Position numbers and translations under genes: made by a program. The notes beneath the pieces are model-generated. The model saw only the letters and a program-made list of their open reading frames with translations. It was not told where the DNA came from and made no database searches. Below are positions 27,001 to 36,100 of a DNA stretch of 64,000 nt, piece by piece; within the stretch, counting starts at the first letter, position 1; every line of letters begins with the position of its first letter. The DNA comes from Angiostrongylus vasorum (lineage: Eukaryota; Nematoda; Chromadorea; Rhabditida; Metastrongylidae), in NCBI GenBank assembly GCA_018806985.1, contig JADANN010000099.1, positions 5,203,001 through 5,267,000 of the forward strand, given 5' to 3'.

Positions 27001-27192
27001 AATACCAAAATGAGTAAGAAATACGTTTAAGACATACTCACATGCAAAGAACATCTGGTATTATAAGAATAGTAACATATTTACCTTACATTTCACCGAT
27101 TTGCATATTTTTTTGATTTTGGCTTCACAGAAGGCTCCTTTGAATTTCGCACTGACTTCAGTACCGGGAGCCAAAAAGGCAGGGTCATCTGA
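10310..27192 (-). CDS. ARID4: ARID4/RBBP1-like chromatin protein, 11 recognised exons (5' end missing)
   Basis: Exons on the minus strand: 27192-27085, 26474-26318, 25964-25802, 25721-25616, 24664-23500, 19479-19346, 19279-19174, 19120-17329, 17164-17077, 16903-16785, 10557-10310. Phases agree at every junction except 23500/19479, where an exon of 3n+2 nt or another splice choice is missing. The model has about 1,395 residues, similar to vertebrate ARID4A/B (about 1,250-1,310). Seen: N-terminal [20 protein letters not shown] block and a Tudor core [18 protein letters not shown] (exons 1-3); an RBB1NT/PWWP-like [24 protein letters not shown] at 23672-23953; chromo barrel at 18407-18667 ending [14 protein letters not shown]; long low-complexity Ser and Lys/Glu stretches; a basic C-terminus [12 protein letters not shown] like the ARID4 tail. 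Family knowledge: ARID4 proteins are nuclear DNA/histone-binding subunits of Sin3-HDAC repressor complexes. The initiator Met exon upstream of 27192 was not found. Confidence 0.88.
10945..11219 (+). repeat. tRNA-derived SINE in ARID4 last intron
   Basis: Head gcgcagtggttaatagacgc, B-box-like gatcgatcc, and body through gggattgatcaacgtcgaga, ending in a T-rich tail. Confidence 0.85.
12815..14562 (+). mobile_element. Broken RTE-type non-LTR retrotransposon (endonuclease and start of RT)
   Basis: Frames spread over all three phases together give an RTE order: endonuclease start [40 protein letters not shown], then [26 protein letters not shown], a segment matching [18 protein letters not shown], a linker with [17 protein letters not shown] residues, and RT fingers [13 protein letters not shown] and [18 protein letters not shown]. 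It stops soon after [18 protein letters not shown]. The catalytic YADD box is absent. Several frameshifts and stops make it inactive. It lies in the last ARID4 intron on the opposite strand. Confidence 0.85.
14568..14594. repeat. (TA)n microsatellite
   Basis: About 13 TA units immediately after the broken RTE copy. Confidence 0.95.
14942..15006. repeat. (TA)n microsatellite
   Basis: About 32 TA units with a single TACA interruption. Confidence 0.95.
15010..16780. other. ARID4 last intron, left of exon 16903: nothing recognised
   Basis: One plus-strand frame of 121 codons (15864-16229) lacks a recognisable domain. It is antisense to ARID4 and is treated as chance. Confidence 0.45.
18407..18667 (-). 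other. Chromo-barrel (Tudor-knot) domain of the ARID4-like gene, with insertion
   Basis: Starts [20 protein letters not shown] and resumes with [16 protein letters not shown], the two conserved halves of the MRG/ARID4 chromo barrel, which binds methylated histone tails in the family. About 30 extra residues (from [16 protein letters not shown] to LHVVLTST) separate the halves. No GT...AG pair removes them cleanly, so they are kept as coding; see findings. Confidence 0.8.
20481..20508 (-). ncRNA. Hammerhead-like core, decayed
   Basis: Minus sense reads CTGAAGA, AGCCGAGATCGCC, then GAAGCATC: the first box is intact and the second is altered (GAAGC for GAAAC). It sits in the 3.9-kb ARID4 intron. 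Confidence 0.3.
20690..21290. mobile_element. Foldback element with hammerhead-like ends, in the ARID4 intron
   Basis: The left arm from about 20711 (ttcggctaacgtttcg, tcttcttcagagtcggattg) reappears inverted at about 21115-21280 (caatccggctctgaagaaaa, gaaacattagcc). The arms match over roughly 200 bases, including gtgcatc...cattcgagtgg and the tattgattgccgccatc region. No coding capacity is seen between them. Confidence 0.65.
21530..21830 (+). repeat. tRNA-derived SINE in ARID4 intron
   Basis: Full-length. The head carries gggatcgatcgccgcgcccat, the body the small hairpin around cagagttgtctgg, and the tail is gctttatcctttatcc. Confidence 0.9.
23672..23953 (-). other. ARID DNA-binding domain of the ARID4-like gene
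   Basis: About 94 residues starting [20 protein letters not shown], then a segment with Leu-Tyr-Arg-Phe-Tyr and a Gly-Gly-Tyr, and ending near the Tyr-Lys-Arg-Leu-Gly-Trp turn. These are the conserved hydrophobic and Gly positions of ARID helices H1-H6. The domain lies wholly inside the large exon 24664-23500, after an acidic/serine spacer ([13 protein letters not shown]). The order PWWP-like, ARID, chromo barrel is diagnostic of ARID4 and not of ARID1/2/3/5 or KDM5. Confidence 0.9.
24948..25140 (+). repeat. tRNA-like repeat, single head
   Basis: tttatttgctgcctaccata end, then cctcagtggtgcagtgtgta (A-box-like), agtggttcgatctgg (B-box-like GGTTCGATC) and tttcgcgaatatctcagcat. Intronic in ARID4. 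Confidence 0.7.
26066..26285 (-). repeat. tRNA-derived SINE in ARID4 intron
   Basis: Inverted copy between coding exons 26474-26318 and 25964-25802. The tail is truncated (ends near gagccatgcattcga) and the head region is diverged. Confidence 0.75.
26641..26985 (+). repeat. 375-bp interspersed repeat, in ARID4 first recognised intron
   Basis: Runs from cttggatgacccgccctcac to gaggcggtaaaccattgaga. Shares with the other eight copies the blocks gatcagagggag, atgcgact, ggtggtgg, gcttcctgatggaaacgcc and cacctcccagccacgatgag. Confidence 0.88.
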
Positions 27193-27948
27193 CTGAAAAA
27201 ATAGTACTGCTTGAATCAATCCAACAACATTTCAGAGAGAAGTACTGCTTGCTTGCAGGCCTAGGAACAAAGTTTCTCATAGTCCTCGTATTCAACGCAA
27301 GACTGAACTACAAGATAAAGTAGTCAAACGACTGCAAGAAGTACTGCTTGCATCAAATTAGAAATGATTCCTCCAGTGATAAAGGGCGAACCTGCATATG
27401 CCCTCCTCAACTGAAAAGCGACGATGTGCACACGTCTAGCGACTCCGGAAACCACAAGCGAAAACGAAGGGGTCTCCGATATCCCTGGGATATCCAGACA
27501 GAAGTAGTACGCTGCAAATAGGATAAAGGAAAATGCATGATATTTCTCTTTTTGCTAAGACGAACAGAAAACTCGGAAGTACTGCTGCGATAAACGATGA
27601 GAGTTTGGACGCACCAAGAGCTCGTTTGGCGCGGCTGTGGCAGTGGGGCGCGTCTGCACGGTCCAGGGCCATTCCATAAGTGCTATCTACTAATCATGTC
27701 AAAGAATACCTCCGCTTCTTGAAAACTGCAGCAGATCGACCTCAAAAAATACTGATTAAAGGTGTAATAAGTATGATATGTGTCTTCGAAGTTTCCTTCT
27801 GTCGCTCATTTCAAGTAGAGAAATCCTCTTGAATAAAACACAGGAATGGAACACGACCTTGTTGCCCGGACATTTTCATCTTACTGCATAGTTTCATTTA
27901 TCTTTTATATATAAAAATTGCCTCGATTTCGTGATATCTATTTCGAAG

Positions 27949-28225
27949 GCGTGTGTGGCGGCGCAGTGGTTGGAGTTCAGTACACTTGGGATTGATTCGC
28001 TCGCCCGTGGCTCACCAATTTTTCCATCCCTCCGAAGTCGGCAAATTGGTACCAAACTTGTCTGGCAGGACAGCAGCACTGGCTCGGTACATCGGTAGGC
28101 CCCCGCGAGTCACTGTAAAGGCCAGATATGCATTCAGTCACCTTCAACGATGTTTAATGAAGTCGAATGCATGGCGCACTCTGAAGGATTGATTAACGTC
28201 AAGAGCTTTATACTTTATCCTTTTA
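27949..28225 (+). repeat. tRNA-derived SINE
   Basis: Full-length. A box ggcgcagtgg at about 27958, B-box-like gggattgattcg, tail aagagctttatactttatcc. It lies between the divergent ARID4 and figl-1 genes. Confidence 0.88.
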
Positions 28226-28629
28226 TTTCGAAAGACCACTATCCATCGAAGTATCGAGTATATTATCGTCTTCATCGAAGTGTAATTATTTGAGAGTTGT
28301 CAACGAGAGATACTCATAGTCACCGCCATTACACCAGCATGGGTCTTGCTTCCAATGTGTATGCTGCTGTATGTTTCGGACTGTAGGCCTTCACTTTAAT
28401 CCGCACCACAACTGCGCTCCAATGACTCGCCGTGCGATGGGCAGCCGCGCGAAATGACCGCGGTCATAAAGGGGTTAACTAGCTTTAAGTCATCGCTCAG
28501 TAAATGTAAACCTTTAGCCTTCATACTTCCTTGGAGAAGAACCTATACAACTAGAGCGCTAAACTCATGGCAGATTCGGGCATTATTAGACCCCCCTCCC
28601 CTTTGTCATTGCTTATGACTTCGGTAAGG

Positions 28630-28905
28630 GACGTGTGTAGCGCAGTGGTCGAGGCGCCCTGCAATACGCATGGGATTGATCCCCGCGCCCAAACTTACCA
28701 AGCCTTCCGTCCCTCTGGAGCTGGCAAACTGATACCAGACTTGTCTGGGAGGATAGCAGCAAAGACTCGATATATCGGTAGGCCAGCGCGAGTCATTGTA
28801 AAGGCCATGACATGTATTCGATCACCTCCAGTGATCCTCAATGAACTCAGATGCATGGCGCGTCCCTCAGGGATTGATCCGGCAGCTTTATCTTTTATTT
28901 GCTTT
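28630..28905 (+). repeat. tRNA-derived SINE
   Basis: Full-length. Head tagcgcagtggtcgaggcgc, then gggattgatcccc, with a short deletion just before the tail. Second copy within 700 bases in the same orientation. Confidence 0.88.
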
Positions 28906-29899
28906 ATGGTTTTCATTAGCCAAATGATATATTCGTAGAAATCGACTGTCATTTAGCCTTGGCATAAATAGTGGAATAGTATATTTTCAATACGACTGCT
29001 GTCCTTATGGTGGGGTTTGTATAACAGTCACAACTTCAATTCCTGGAGGGGAGGACATATTTCTCATGGTATTTGAAATGAGGGGTTTCGAAACTCCGTG
29101 ACAACCCGAGCATGTAGCTCACTGCGCATTTCTCTTGAAATCACAGCAGATGCGTCCTTACTGTTGTTCACATAGATTGTATGTTTCGGTTGCATGCGTG
29201 AATAACAAGAACCACTCACCTCAAGATTTGTGATTGGAAAATCCATTTGGGAAATGCTGGATGGAACCGTGTCAGAGTAGATTTCAGGAAGAGACGTGAG
29301 AGTCGTCCAATAGTCGTCGTGCTGGACCGCTGACTGGAGCCACAGTGAGATGAGCTCTACTCGCTTCTGGCTCGGCAGTCGTCACTGTCACGTGCCGAAG
29401 AGTGTCTGAACATGTTAACTGCTGTCTTCATGTCTCTTCTTACTGAGTGAACGTGTCAGAACACGGATCGTTTGGGTGGCGCAGCACCTTTGAAGCCGTG
29501 CAGGTTCCAGCGGTACACGTGTACAACGCGAAGTGCTTTTGTTGTGTTCGAGTTCTTTCTGTTTGAATACTGTTCATCACACACAATGTCGACGAAATCC
29601 ACTCAGTATTTCTGCAGATCGTTTGGTTAACAAGGTTTGCTATAGTGTTTTATATCTCTGATGTGATATGTCGTGTTTCATACCAACCTCGAGTAAGCTC
29701 AGTAATCTGGCAAAATATTATTTATTCTTCTCGAGGCTTAACGAAAATCGGTTTTTTCAGTCCTAGCGGTCTTCAGGAATGGTTGCTTGGAGAGCAGCGG
29801 GTATCAACTACGTTCGCTTTTCGCAGATCGCAGCTCAGGTAACCAGACAGTGCACGAAATTCACGGCCAAGACCACTGCGAAGAAGCCGGCCACCCTAG

Positions 29900-30345
29900 G
29901 AAGTTTGAAGGTACGTCCATAGGTTTCTTGTAAATTTATGTAGCAGAATGTACGGCGAAGCTGCAAGTTGTCTACATTGATGTTGCTTATCACTAGTAAC
30001 ATAAAGTTGGAAGATGAAATGCTAGCAGCAGAGATTCCCAACACCGACCTACTAGTAACCTCGGTATTTATCAAATAATTCAGTTTCCATAATGAACAAA
30101 TAGAAGTTGGTTACTTCATCCTTTATTCACAAAAAAGCTGACGTTTCGCTGATTTCGCCTTCCTCAAAGCCTGGAAAGGTCAAGTTGACCGCAGTGCACT
30201 TAGCCAACACTTCCATAACCAACTATTTGATCAATGCCGAGGCTAATAGTACGTCGGTCGTGAGTACGTCCAGGGTTTCTTCTAAAGTTATGTAACAGAA
30301 TATGCAAGGAAGCTGCAAATTGTCTTCGTTGATGATGGTAAAAAA
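29900..30345. mobile_element. PLE tail between direct repeats
   Basis: Two copies of a segment of about 105 bases (ggtttcttgtaaatttatgt, gaagctgcaagttgtctaca) at 29910-29990 and 30265-30345 flank a hammerhead-bearing PLE tail at 30107-30235. Confidence 0.5.
30140..30167 (-). ncRNA. Hammerhead-like core in PLE tail remnant
   Basis: Minus sense reads TTGAGGA, about 13 bases, then GAAACGTC. The flanks (tcaagttgaccgcagtgcac, nearby cacttccataacc) match the PLE tail at 63.49-63.53 kb. Confidence 0.4.
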
Positions 30346-30889
30346 GTAAAGCTAACTAAGGTAGGTAAGGTAAGTAAGTAGAAAGTAAAAGTAAATAAAA
30401 AGTAAAAAAGTAAAGTAAAGTCCGGTAGAATCGGAGTTGTTTCCTACTTTTGCTAAACTCTAGTCCATTATAGGCTGCCTTTGAGAAGTAGATTTTATTT
30501 TCATTAGCAAGGTTCCATGTGGTTGAAGATTTTCAATCAGCATTAGATTTGTTTGAAACACCATTTAGGTGTTAAACAAGTCTAGCACGCACTGAATGAC
30601 TACCTCAGTTATTCTTAAGGTGCTTCAAAGCTGCTAATCAGCAATCTGGTTGCTCGGAATATCTGACGTTTGCGTTTTGCATCCGATTGGAGATCCCCAG
30701 ATACGTTTTCGGTTCTTGTTGGAAGTGTGCTAACGTGTTGGAACGTGTTTAATGTGTGGAATAACTCGGAGGAGTTCAATTCCGTGATTGCTGACGTTTT
30801 GGTGGAGTGTGTGCTGCTGCTAAGTGGCTTGAATTTCTTGCTAGATTTTGGCTGCATGCTGATTGCAAGTTATTTTTGAATCAAATACT

Positions 30890-31268
30890 TGGATAATTGG
30901 ATGGCCCGTCCGCACTGGTTGCGCGGGCCCCAGCATAATCTCCATTTTTTCGGAGTTTTGCTAGTCTAGCCAGTGAGGTTCCCTGGAGTCCCGAGGTCAG
31001 CCGGGCGAAAGTCTGCCCCAGGTCGTCACCACTACAGGGAGTCGCCGCTCTTGTTGATCAAAGGGAGATATACCACCATGCGACTAGCTTGATACTAGGA
31101 CAGTGGTGGATCCTGGCATTGGTTAGCTCATACCTGGGCTTCCTGATGGAAAAGCCAGACTGCTTTTCAGATTGGGAGACCCTGCTGGAGATGAATCTCC
31201 CCCGCTGTACGTCGAAGCCGGGACCCAAGACACCTCCCAGCCACAATGAGGCGGTAAACCGTTGGGAG
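30890..31268 (+). repeat. 375-bp interspersed repeat
   Basis: Complete copy beginning aattggatggcccgtccgca and ending gaggcggtaaaccgttggga, including the ctccattttttcggag hairpin. Confidence 0.9.
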
Positions 31269-32329
31269 CTTTTTAATCAAATTCCTGAGTTAAGTAGACT
31301 TTTCTTTCGCATTCACATGAGAAAATGATCGCATAGCAATTTTTGCCTAGGGACTGTTGGGTCCCGCAAAATTCACTGGGCATCTCGTTGCCGTCTTTAG
31401 GTGATAAACAGGTGTTATAGGTAATCTGAACGCGAAATCCTAGGACTTTTCCATCCTGTTCTGCTGTGAACTTCCATTGAAATATTCATAAAGAGTAGTT
31501 ATTCGAAGAAAACAGAATGACCAAACTTCTGCTTGTGAATTGTAAAATGTCTGTTCACTATGTGTAGGTGCACTGTGATTCACGGGTCTAGCAAGGTTGT
31601 CCTTGCTCTCCATGGCTTTCGTGACCACTTCTTTTGTTAGATAATTTTAAGCAGTTAGCATGACTTAGTTCTTCTTTCCTTCACATTTACCACATATGTG
31701 ATTTCGCCACTTTTAGGTGACTATGTGGGAGGACGGCAAGACTACAAAGAAAGCGTAGGAATCCAGAATGGATATATTTTATCGTCTCCAGAATCTGGAT
31801 TTGTTAACTGTTGTTGAAGTTTTATCAATAAATGTTACTTGTTTCTGAACATAATCGCTTCGTTACTACAGTCGGTTCTGTGTCGAACCAGTACTTGACT
31901 CCATGGTGTATTGTAGTGCGTAGTTTTGTCTGTCACATCGTACAGCCAAAGTCCTTATCATCAGTGCTTCCCTAAGTACTAGATGGTTACGTATTGGTTT
32001 GTCAAACTTGACTTTTGATGAACAAGTGCTGTTTAACTGTAAGTGACGGTTACTTTAGTTCTTTGTAAGTTGCTACAAGAGGGAATTTAACACATTTCAT
32101 TGAAGCGGAAATATTTGGCAAGGCCTATATTCCGTTACCTAAGTCCTCGCCAGACTAGAGATAGTGGGAGGGGGCGGATTCTTCTTGTTAAAGATGTGTT
32201 CACTAAAGATTAATTCCAGCGTGGATGGATCCATTGGAGTCACTTCATTTGTTTTTGTTTACAAACTAACTTATTCAGTGTTACGTTACATTGACTATCC
32301 TTAAAGTTGTCCGCGTAAGTTTCTGGGAT

Positions 32330-32480
32330 CGATTCCACAACATTATATTGTGGCGAACACGTTATTACCTTTGGCGTGGACTAACGCGTTCATCGCCACA
32401 CCATGCGGATCTTTCAGCCTTTCTTTCAGCTCTGTTATTGACCTGTGGGTGCTATCAGCAGTCATCCGTGAACAAGATTG
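32330..32480 (-). repeat. tRNA-like repeat, partial
   Basis: Inverted head: gggatcgattccacaac, ggactaacgcgttcatcgcc, ccacaccatgcggatctttc. Matches the left half of the foldback at 35.6 kb. Confidence 0.6.
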
Positions 32481-32592
32481 ATCTGTGGAGCACAAATCGG
32501 CATTGAATCCCAGTTAAGCTGAAGCTGTGGTATAAGTCACAATGTCATCATTTTCTACTTACTGGCTACTTTCTGTTGTTTCATCCTTACTT

Positions 32593-32885
32593 AAATACGT
32601 GGACAGCCCGTCTTCACTAGTTGTGCTGGCGTCAGCACAAACTCCACTTTTCCGGAGTTTTGCTGGCTTATCCATTGTGGTTGGTTCCAGGTCGTCAGCT
32701 CCACAGGCAGCCGCCGCCCTTGTGGATCAGACGGGGATTTGCTACCATGCGACTAGTTTGATATTAGGACGTTGGTGAATCCTGCTTAGGAGACCCTGCC
32801 GGGGGATGGATCCACCCGCTGTACACCGCAGCCCGATACCCAGGAACACCTCCCAGCCACGATGAGGCGGTAAACCATTGGTAGG
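32593..32885 (+). repeat. 375-bp interspersed repeat, internally deleted
   Basis: Lacks the middle gcttcctgatggaaacgcc block; both ends are present. Lies about 230 bases upstream of figl-1. Confidence 0.85.
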
Positions 32886-33108
32886 ATGTTGTTTCATTCA
32901 AAATCACTAATTTGGTGAGGGTATTTAAACTGTATTCTAAGATTTCACCCCAAAATAGTGTTTTTTAGGCAAAGGAAGAAGATCTTCGAAAGCCGGTCAA
33001 GATATATTTCTGTTTAAGTATGAAAACGTCATTGTAACTTTTCTAAACGCGTTGTTAAGTGAGCAAACATTTGTAATCTAAGTTATCAATCGATGTAATC
33101 AGTTGAAA

Positions 33109-33122
33109 AAATTTAGGTCCCG
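33109..33122 (+). promoter_or_regulatory. Candidate spliced-leader acceptor of figl-1
   Basis: aaaaaatttag occurs directly before GTCCCG and the ATG at 33123. No upstream coding exon in frame was recognised, and nematode pre-mRNAs often receive a trans-spliced leader a few bases before the start codon. It could instead be an ordinary acceptor for an undetected 5' exon. Confidence 0.5.
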
Positions 33123-36100
33123 ATGTCTCCTCCATTAAAAAACAAGAATGAAGCGACCCGCGACGGATGCTACCCACCTACTAGGTTTACTAGGGACGGA
33201 ACTAGTCCATACTTTATAGGAAAACACAGGATGTCTCGCAGATGTGCAGGTAGAGATGAACATAAACTGACGAGGTTTGGATTCGGTGGTGAAGGCTTCT
33301 TGCTGGACAAGCAACAAGAGGTATGGTTTCTGTTTTGCTTAGGGTTACTACATTTATAGATTCATTGGAATTTTCGTTTCATTTGTAGAGTTTCGTAGAA
33401 GTGGTGCTTCCAAAACATTCACGTTTTCAGGTTTCATCTTTGGCATCGAGCACACTAAACGGAAGTAATGGCATGTCTTTCGACTTTCATGATGATCCAA
33501 AGCTTCGAAGGGTTAAAGAGGTCATAGTATCAATTGTCGACTGTGTTAGTTATTCTTTCTGTCTTTCTTTCGGTCATGCTTTCGTCAGCCGTTGTTTGGC
33601 CGCGTTATTTAGTAAGTGTGTACCCTATTTTTGGCGCGTGTGGCGCGGTGGTCCGAGGCGCCCTGATATACACACATGGGATCGATCCTGCGCTGGTGGC
33701 TCACGGAATCTTCCATCCCTCCGGGATTGGCAAATTGCTACCAGTCTTGTTTGGGAAGATAGAAGCACTTACTCAATGAACCGGTAGGCCACCGCGAGTC
33801 ATTGAAAAGACCAGATATGCATTCAATCACCTCTAAACGATGTTTGATGAAGTCGAATGCATGGCGCTTCCCTCAGGAATTGGTCAACGCGGAGGGCTTT
33901 ATCCTTTGTTCTTTTTACCTTATTTTTAAACAAATTAAATCTTCACAACTTAGGAGAGGAAAAGAGAAAACGACAAGGAATTGCACGATGCAATTACCTC
34001 TGCTTCTTGTAAAAGTATGGAGTTGCTCACTGGAGGTAGATCCAAAAAGTCGAAATGTTTGGAGAAACAAGGCATTGCGTCCATTAATGATTTCAAAATG
34101 GCCTCGGGTAGTGATATAGTGAAGGAGATGAAACAAGTCGTATGCGATCGTGAAAATATCGAAGTGAGTATATACTCTTACTGTATTTAACTCGGGGCTT
34201 ACTAATGCATCACTTTGCTTTTATTTTGTGGAATTTAAATCGATTGTGAGATTTAAAATTTCAAACATTTCAGTGCTGCAATAGCCTGGGTGATAGTTCT
34301 TTTCCAAATTCGGCGAGTATGGAAATGTCTAAAAGATACTTAGGCACGAAGTGAGTATACTTAGAGATGAAAAGCTAGTAGTCTAATTTGATAATGCGCT
34401 GTAGTTGTTGTTACCTAACGTAGTTGTACTACAGTGGCTAAACATCTATTAACGTTTGTGCTTTTTTTTTCATGGAAAAAATGTTTTAGAAAAGTCCCAC
34501 AAGTGTTTACTGCTCCGCCCATTATTAAGAAAGCGCTGCATATGATGGACGTTGGAGGAGGAAGTGGAGGTATACTCCGTACCGTCCTTCGTGAACCATC
34601 TACTGCTTTAGAGTAGCCGTGTTTCTGTTTTTCAGCTCATACAAATGAAACAGGTCTCCATGCTGAATCTGCTCTCAAGCATTTTGATGCGAGCATAATT
34701 TCACTCATAGAATCTGAGGTGATTTTTACGGGTTTCCTCCACATGTCTTTGTAATGTATCTTTGTAAGGTGCGCGTGTAGCGTAGTGGTCGGGGGTGCCC
34801 TGCAAAACACCTAGGATCGATCCCCACGCCCAGGCTTACCAAGCCTTCCATCCGTCCCTTGTCGGCAATTTGGTAACAGACTTGTCTGGGAGGATGGCAG
34901 CACTGTCTCAATATTGTATCACCGCGAGTCATTGTAAAGGCCAGACATATATTTAGTCACCTCCAACGATGCTTAATGAAGTCGAATGCATGGCGTATCC
35001 CTAAGGGATTGATCAGTGCCGATGAGCTTTTTAAAGCTTTTGTCTTTATAATTCCTTTATTCTTGAAGACGTGTTTCTCTGTAGTGATTGCTTCCAGATT
35101 ATGTCCATTACACAGGATATTGGGTGGTCCGATGTAGCGGGGTTAGAAGGTGCGAAGAAAGCATTAAGAGAAATCGTTGTGCTTCCATTCAAAAGACCTG
35201 ATATGTTCAAGGGGATTCGAGCGCCACCTAAAGGAGTGTTGTTGTTTGGTCCTCCTGGTACCGGGAAAACGATGATAGGTCGATGTGTAGCCTCTCAATG
35301 TAAAGCTACGTTTTTCAATATATCGGCCAGTTCCTTAACATCAAAGTGGGTTGGTGAGGGCGAAAAACTCGTTCGCGCTTTGTTTTCTATAGCCAGGATG
35401 AAGTTACCAAGCGTCATTTTCATTGATGAGGTATGTCCCTTCCAATATGTTACGCCTCTTATGTTGTCTATCACAGTTGTGCTAAATAATCCTATTTATG
35501 CGTTGTCTTGAGAAGAAAGCAAGCTTTTCATTGTGTAAATTAGGCGTTAAACACCATATCCCTTTTGTTTTGCAAAACTCCGGGCCGTAGCTGCCTGCGG
35601 CGGGGGTCGAACACGCTATTACCCTTTCCGGGGGCTAACGCGTTCATAACCACACAATGTGGGTCCTTCGTTTCGCCTTTTTTCGCAAGTAATTTTCTAT
35701 CCAAAAGGACCCGCATGGTGTGGTGGTAAACACATCAGACCCGGAAATATAGTAGCTGGTCCGATCCTCACCGCGTTCACCTGAGGTCTGGAATTTTGCC
35801 AATATCTCAGCATCATTGTGGTTGTATTTCATGTTATTATTAATAGGTTCATCTTTGAAACGTGAAATTGTTGTGAAACATCTATAACTCTTGCCGCAGT
35901 TCTTTTCAGTGATTATTTGCAAGCTTTCATAGGTTGATTCTCTCCTTTCCTCTCGTTCTGAAACCGAACATGAATCGTCACGGCGCATTAAGACTGAATT
36001 TCTTGTACAGCTGGATGGTGTTGCGACAAATGCGGACGAACGACTTCTTGTCCTGGCTGCAACTAACCGGTTTGTTACCTTTAAAATCTTAATCTAGTTT

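Larger units (their letters stand above)
27193..33108. other. Divergent intergenic interval between ARID4 and figl-1
   Basis: Expected to contain both promoters and the missing ARID4 5' exon. It holds two SINEs, two copies of the 375-bp repeat, the duplicated PLE segment and four GTACTGCT(T/G) words at 27.20-27.58 kb. No core promoter can be assigned with confidence. Confidence 0.5.

Noticed and set aside
29064..29246. Minus-strand frame with HTIYVNN, as in U1A/U2B'' RNA-binding proteins
   Set aside because: Only seven residues match; the following sequence lacks the RRM continuation and there is no splice context.
30615..30857. 80-codon Ser/Thr-rich minus-strand frame near the divergent promoters
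   Set aside because: No recognisable domain and it could not be joined in phase to the ARID4 exons.
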